Assembly: GCA_034620365.1 (NCBI GenBank)
Contig: JAQGEQ010000179.1
Coordinates: 1,096,665-1,160,664 of the forward strand
Source of the DNA: Pegea sp. RAD2-039
Taxonomy: Eukaryota > Chordata > Thaliacea > Salpida > Salpidae
Direction: 5' to 3'
DNA length: 64,000 nt
Below the pieces are notes generated by a model. The model saw only the letters and a list, made by a program, of their open reading frames with translations. It ran no database searches and was not told where the DNA came from. Positions 60,183-64,000 of this stretch are shown piece after piece; the first letter of the stretch is position 1; the number at the start of each line of letters is the position of its first letter. Both the position numbers and the translations under genes were made by a program.

Positions 60183-60290
60183 AATTATCAGTTGATATCT
60201 TATCCGATAATTTCACAGCTTTTGATTTTTGTTATTTTTGCAATTATCTTCCTTTCGCTTCCAATGACGTCATCACTACAAATCACATCC
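59575..60290. repeat. TGACGTCA cluster over the nostrin-like 3' exons
   Basis: Exact copies in the introns and in the SH3-coding exon, continuing into the 3' flank. The 5' half of the gene is almost free of them. Confidence 0.85.
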
Positions 60291-60419
60291 GTTAATGACA
60301 TCATTACTGAAAACCACATCGCCTTTCATTAGTAGTTTAGTTGATGAAGGTCAAATCTTGTAGTTTGGTTTTAGATTCAGAAGCGTTCTACAAAACTAAT
60401 AAAAAGCAATTTTGGATGG

Positions 60420-60945
60420 TTAGTATCTTGCTCTGTAATTAGATTTAAAATTAAACATTTGAAATAAAAGTTGGAAAAAAAAGCTTTTCTAAAAGTTTGG
60501 AAAAGTAAAAATTTATAAATTTAAAATATATTTAATAGAATTTATTTAATTTCAAATTCTATTCAATAAATATTTAATTTAAAAAATAAATTGCTGGAAT
60601 AAAGCTGATAGAAATAAATTGTGATAGTTGTATTGTTAAGTTCTTTTTGGGAAGAGCGAAAGGTTTCAACATTTTTTTGGTTTATAATAAAAAAGGTTTA
60701 ATCAATAACTTAGTTGTAAACTTATATAAAAAGAATAATCCTAAGAAGAATTGAAAACAAATTTTCTAAAATGTTATTTCATAGAAATTATTTAGTGTTT
60801 ATGTTGATAAACATTATTTCAATCTTTATAAAAGCTTACAACTTATTTATTGAAAAATTGCAGTAAAGGAACTTTTGTAGTTCAATTTATGCTACTGAAA
60901 AATATCTTTATTTACTTCCAAGACTGTACTACATTTTTTGCGTCG
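60420..60945. other. AT-rich intergenic DNA
   Basis: Nothing recognisable after the nostrin-like poly(A) signal. Confidence 0.5.
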
Positions 60946-60949
60946 CTGA

Positions 60950-61130
60950 AAATAATTCTTGTCCTTTTTTGATGTTTGTTAACCTTCGATAGAGCAAAAG
61001 TTTTTACGTACTGCAGACAAAAGCTCTATAGATGAATTGTACAAATGTATCTGATGCTCTACCGACGTGGCTGTTGATCTCCGCTTCCATAGATGTTCAT
61101 GATGTCATTTTGAGTCAAGATAGACAAAAT
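60950..61130 (-). mobile_element. RTE-like LINE fragment
   Basis: Minus strand reads EINSHVGRASDTF and then IYRAFVCST, matching EAKINSFIGKIFGTF and FVCSTLLY in the 22-kb copy. Small dead piece. Confidence 0.7.
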
Positions 61131-61431
61131 TATTGAAAAGCTTAACATCACAGCCATTGATTTTGATAAGCCTTAAAACACTTTGGTTAGGAATTTCACT
61201 TAAGCGTTTTCCAATAAAACTCAAGGAAAATTTCAACAGTCAGTAAAAAACAAAAGTTTAATATTTTCAAATAAGTTTTTGTAACTTTCAAATCTTTTAA
61301 GCTGAAATTTTTAATTTAAAACCTCTACAATTTTGATAAATTCAAGTTTGATAGTCTGAATAAAGTTTTTACAGTATTTCAACTTCTTATGATAATTTTA
61401 GAATTAAATTTTATGCTAATTCAACTTACAT

Positions 61432-61885
61432 AAAAATTCAGCATCTCACTTTTCTTAATGAGCTAGCAACCCATTATGAAAGTAATACTCCCTGTGACAT
61501 CGTATACCTCGATTTTGCTAAAGAGTTTGATTCGGTCTCATGCACTAAACTCGTTACTGTATTGAAAACCTTGAAAATCAACAGGTGGTTGATCTTACAG
61601 TGGATTGAAGATTACTTATCAGCTAGAACCCAACAAACTCGTGTGGAAAGATCTTTATCTACTACTAGTCAAATCACTAGTGGCGTTCTTTAGGGTTCTG
61701 TTCTGGGTCCCCTTCTCTTTTTAATATTCATCGAAGACCTCATCAGAAGACTAGTAGCAGTAGATGATGTCAGTAAGTTTGTGTATGCAGATGATATCAA
61801 GCTATTATCTTGCAATCCTTCAAAACTTCAAACTGCAGTACAGACTGTAGAAACTGGTCTACAAATTGGCAGCTCAGAATCCAGC
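61432..61885 (+). pseudogene. LINE reverse transcriptase pseudogene
   Basis: Readable RT core: QHLTFLNELATHYES, DIVYLDFAKEFDSVS, WIEDYLSARTQQTRV, SGVL*GSVLGPLLFLIFIED, KFVYADDIKLLS. An in-frame TAG replaces the Gln of the SGVPQGSVLGP motif, and YADD is present as the active site. It is cut on the right, where AACGTTTAAAAACG-type repeats and the 20-bp satellite begin. Confidence 0.92.
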
Positions 61886-61889
61886 CCAC

Positions 61890-62030
61890 AAGTTAAAAAA
61901 CGTTAAAAACGTTAAAAAACGTTTAAACACGTTTAAAAACGTTTAATTTTGAATAAGTTTGAAAAAGTTTAAAAAAGTTTCCACCAGCTGTACAAAGTTA
62001 GAAAAAGTTTGAAAAAGTTCCCACCAGCTT
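61890..62030. repeat. Short AACGTTTAAAAACG-type tandem repeat
   Basis: About 140 bp of GTTAAAAAACGTTTAAAAACG variants and two GAAAAAGTTTxCCACCAGCT units. It forms the junction between the LINE and the satellite. Confidence 0.8.
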
Positions 62031-62034
62031 CCTA

Positions 62035-64000
62035 AACCCGGTTTGCACTTCTAAAACCCTGTTTGTACCTCCTAAACTCTGTTTGTACCTCCTAAACCTT
62101 GTTTGAACTTCCTAAACCCTGTTAGTACTCCCGAAACCCTGTTTGTACCTCCTAAATCCTGTTTGTACCTCCTAAACCCTGTTTCTAATTCGTAAGCCCT
62201 GTTTGTACCAACTAAACTCTGTTTGTATCTCCTAAACTCTGCTTGTACCTCCAAAACCCTGTTTGTACCTCCAAAACTCTATTTGTACCTTCTAAACCCT
62301 GTTTGCACCTTCAAAACGCTGTTTGCACCTCCTAAACCCTGTTTGTACCTCCTAACCCTGTTTTTACCTCCTAAACCCTGTTTCTAATTCGTAAGCTCTG
62401 TTTGTACCAACTAAACTCTGTTTGTATCTCCTAAACTCTGCTTGTACCTCCAAAACCCTGTTTGCACCTCCTAAACTCTATTTGTACCTTCTAAACCCTG
62501 TTTGCACCTTCAAAACCCTGTTTGCACCTCCTAAACCCTGTTTGTACTTCGTAAACCCTGTTTGCACTTCCAAAACCCTGTTTGTACCTCCTAAGCCTGT
62601 TTTTACCTCCTAAACCCTGTTTGCACCTCCTAAGCCTGTTTTTACCTCCTAAACCTTGTTTGCACCTCCAAAACCCTGTTTGCACCTCCTAAACCCTGTT
62701 TGTACCTCCAAAACCCTGTTTGCACCTCCTAAACCCTGTTTGTACCTCCTAAACCTTGTTTGCACCTCCAAAACCCTGTTTGCACCTCATAAACCCTGTT
62801 TGCACCTCCTAAACCCTGTTTGCACCTCCTAAATCCTGTTTGTATCTCCTAAACTCTGTTTGTACCTCCAAAACCCTGTTTTTACCTCCTAAACCCTGTT
62901 TCTAATTCGTAAGCTCTGTTTGTACCAACTAAACTCTGTTTGTATCTCCTAAACTCTGCTTGTACCTCCAAAACCCTGTTTGCACCTCCTAAACTCTATT
63001 TGTACCTTCTAAACCCTGTTTGCACCTTCAAAACCCTGTTTGCACCTCCTAAACCCTGTTTGTACTTCGTAAACCCTGTTTGCACTTCCAAAACCCTGTT
63101 TGTACCTCCTAAGCCTGTTTTTACCTCCTAAACCCTGTTTGCACCTCCTAAGGCTGTTTTTACCTCCTAAACCTTGTTTGCACCTCCAAAACCCTGTTTG
63201 CACCTCCTAAACCCTGTTTGTACCTCCAAAACCCTGTTTGCACCTCCTAAACCCTGTTTGTACCTCCTAAACCTTGTTTGCACCTCCAAAACCCTGTTTG
63301 CACCTCATAAACCCTGTTTGCACCTCCTAAACCCTGTTTGCACCTCCTAAATCCTGTTTGTATCTCCTAAACTCTGTTTGTACCTCCAAAACCCTGTTTG
63401 CACCTCCTAAACTCTGTTTGTACCTCCTAACCCTGTTTTTACCTCCTAAACCTTATTTGCACCTCCAAAACCTTGTTTGCACCTCCTAAACTCTGTTTGT
63501 ACCTCCTAAACCCTGTTTGTACCTCCAAAACCTTGTTTGCACCTCCTAATTCCTGTTAGTATCTCCTAAACCCTGTTTGTACCTCCTAACCCTGTTTGTA
63601 CCTCCTAAACTCTGTTTGTACCTCCTAAACCCTGTTTGTACCTCCAAAACCTTGTTTGTATCTCCACAACCCTGTTTGCACCTCCAAAACCCTGTTTGTA
63701 CCTCCAAAACCCTGTTTGTACCTCCAAAACCCTGTTTGTACCTCCTAACCCTGTTTGTACCTCCAAAACCCTCTTTGTACCTCCAAAACCTTGTTTGCAC
63801 CTCCTAATTCCTGTTAGTATCTCCTAAACTCTGCTTGTACCTCCTAACCCTGTTTGTACCTCCTAAACTCTGTTTGTACCTCCTAAACCCTGTTTGTACC
63901 TCCTAAACCTTGTTTGTACCTCAAAAACCCTATTTGTACCTCAAAAACCTTGTTTGCACCTCCTAAACCCTGTTTGTACCTCCTAAACCTTGTTTGTACC
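62035..64000. repeat. 20-bp satellite with higher-order repeat
   Basis: Nearly 100 units of AAACCCTGTTTGTACCTCCT (period 20 bp, some 19), with T/C and AAC/AAA variants, running past the window edge. A 518-bp higher-order unit is visible: the marker GTTTCTAATTCGTAAG at 62380 recurs at 62898 with nearly identical sequence between. An earlier marker copy lies at 62181. Because 20 is not a multiple of three, every frame gives a 20-residue peptide repeat. Long open frames here are not genes. Confidence 0.95.

Noticed and set aside
1-60290. TGACGTCA copies interpreted only as CREB/ATF promoter sites
   Set aside because: Most lie inside introns and coding exons, at splice sites or in tandem arrays; promoter function alone does not account for the distribution.
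62072-63827. Many open frames on both strands rich in Cys, Thr, Lys and Pro (for example CTSKTLF, VPPKP)
   Set aside because: All come from the 20-bp satellite, which is open in every frame; near-duplicate frames 518 bp apart reflect the higher-order repeat.
62035-64000. Telomeric repeat, because units contain CCTAAACCCTG
   Set aside because: The period is 20 bp and most of the unit is unrelated to telomere hexamers or heptamers.
1-64000. tRNA, rRNA or snRNA genes
   Set aside because: I looked for tRNA arm-like sequences (GTTCRANNC contexts) and other familiar RNA motifs by eye and found none convincing; a covariance search would be decisive.

Overview
This window is nuclear DNA of an AT-rich invertebrate metazoan. 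The evidence is spliced genes with mostly very short GT-AG introns (about 45-60 bp), animal-specific proteins (an EVA-1-type lectin receptor, WWOX, a nostrin-like F-BAR/SH3 protein, a sushi/LDLa/CUB protein, a class A GPCR) and decayed non-LTR retrotransposons. I cannot name the species. Short introns plus possible spliced-leader acceptors would fit several lineages, tunicates among them, but that is only a guess.

Layout. 1-1408: a 23-bp satellite lying in an intron of an OCRL/INPP5B-type inositol 5-phosphatase (minus, 1419-3145, 3' part outside the window). 3.2-8.8 kb: AT-rich DNA with a LINE remnant. 8849-19781: an EVA-1-like double SUEL-lectin membrane protein (plus, 9 exons). Two of its introns hold minus-strand genes (a partial GPCR and a complete 439-residue TSP1-type membrane protein), and one also holds an inverted pair of 11-bp minisatellites. 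22-30 kb: TMX3-like PDI, RNase H1 and fragments of two LINE families. 30844-33130: complete WWOX. 35.3-36.2 kb: intronless orphan 7TM protein. 40.4-42.7 kb: sushi/LDLa/CUB protein. 44.7-48.9 kb: TANGO6 (16 exons, minus) and a glutaredoxin. 51.4-54.2 kb: CSTF2 and NDUFB10, converging. 57.1-60.2 kb: nostrin-like gene. 61.4-64 kb: LINE RT pseudogene running into a 20-bp satellite.

I rebuilt exon models by hand. Summed exon lengths are multiples of three, with matching splice phases, for EVA-1 (719 aa), the TSP1 gene (439 aa), TMX3 (435 aa), WWOX (417 aa), TANGO6 (976 aa), CSTF2 (402 aa), NDUFB10 (195 aa) and the nostrin-like gene (570 aa). These genes are unrelated in function: phosphoinositide and trafficking, ER folding, RNA processing, mitochondrial complex I, adhesion.

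The most striking signal is a highly iterated palindrome, TGACGTCA, usually extended to TGATGACGTCATCA (a CREB/ATF core). It sits in every intron of the 5-phosphatase gene, in many introns of EVA-1, TSP1 and TANGO6, at splice donors and acceptors, inside coding exons (where it is tolerated in two frames as MTS(S) or DDV(I/T)), and as the core of the 23-bp satellite. Gene-free AT-rich stretches almost lack it. A second, rarer palindrome class resembles the RFX X-box (GTTGCYNNGCAAC). I suggest a eukaryotic counterpart of a highly iterated palindrome, possibly an introner-like mini-element that has colonised introns and exons. Function is not established.
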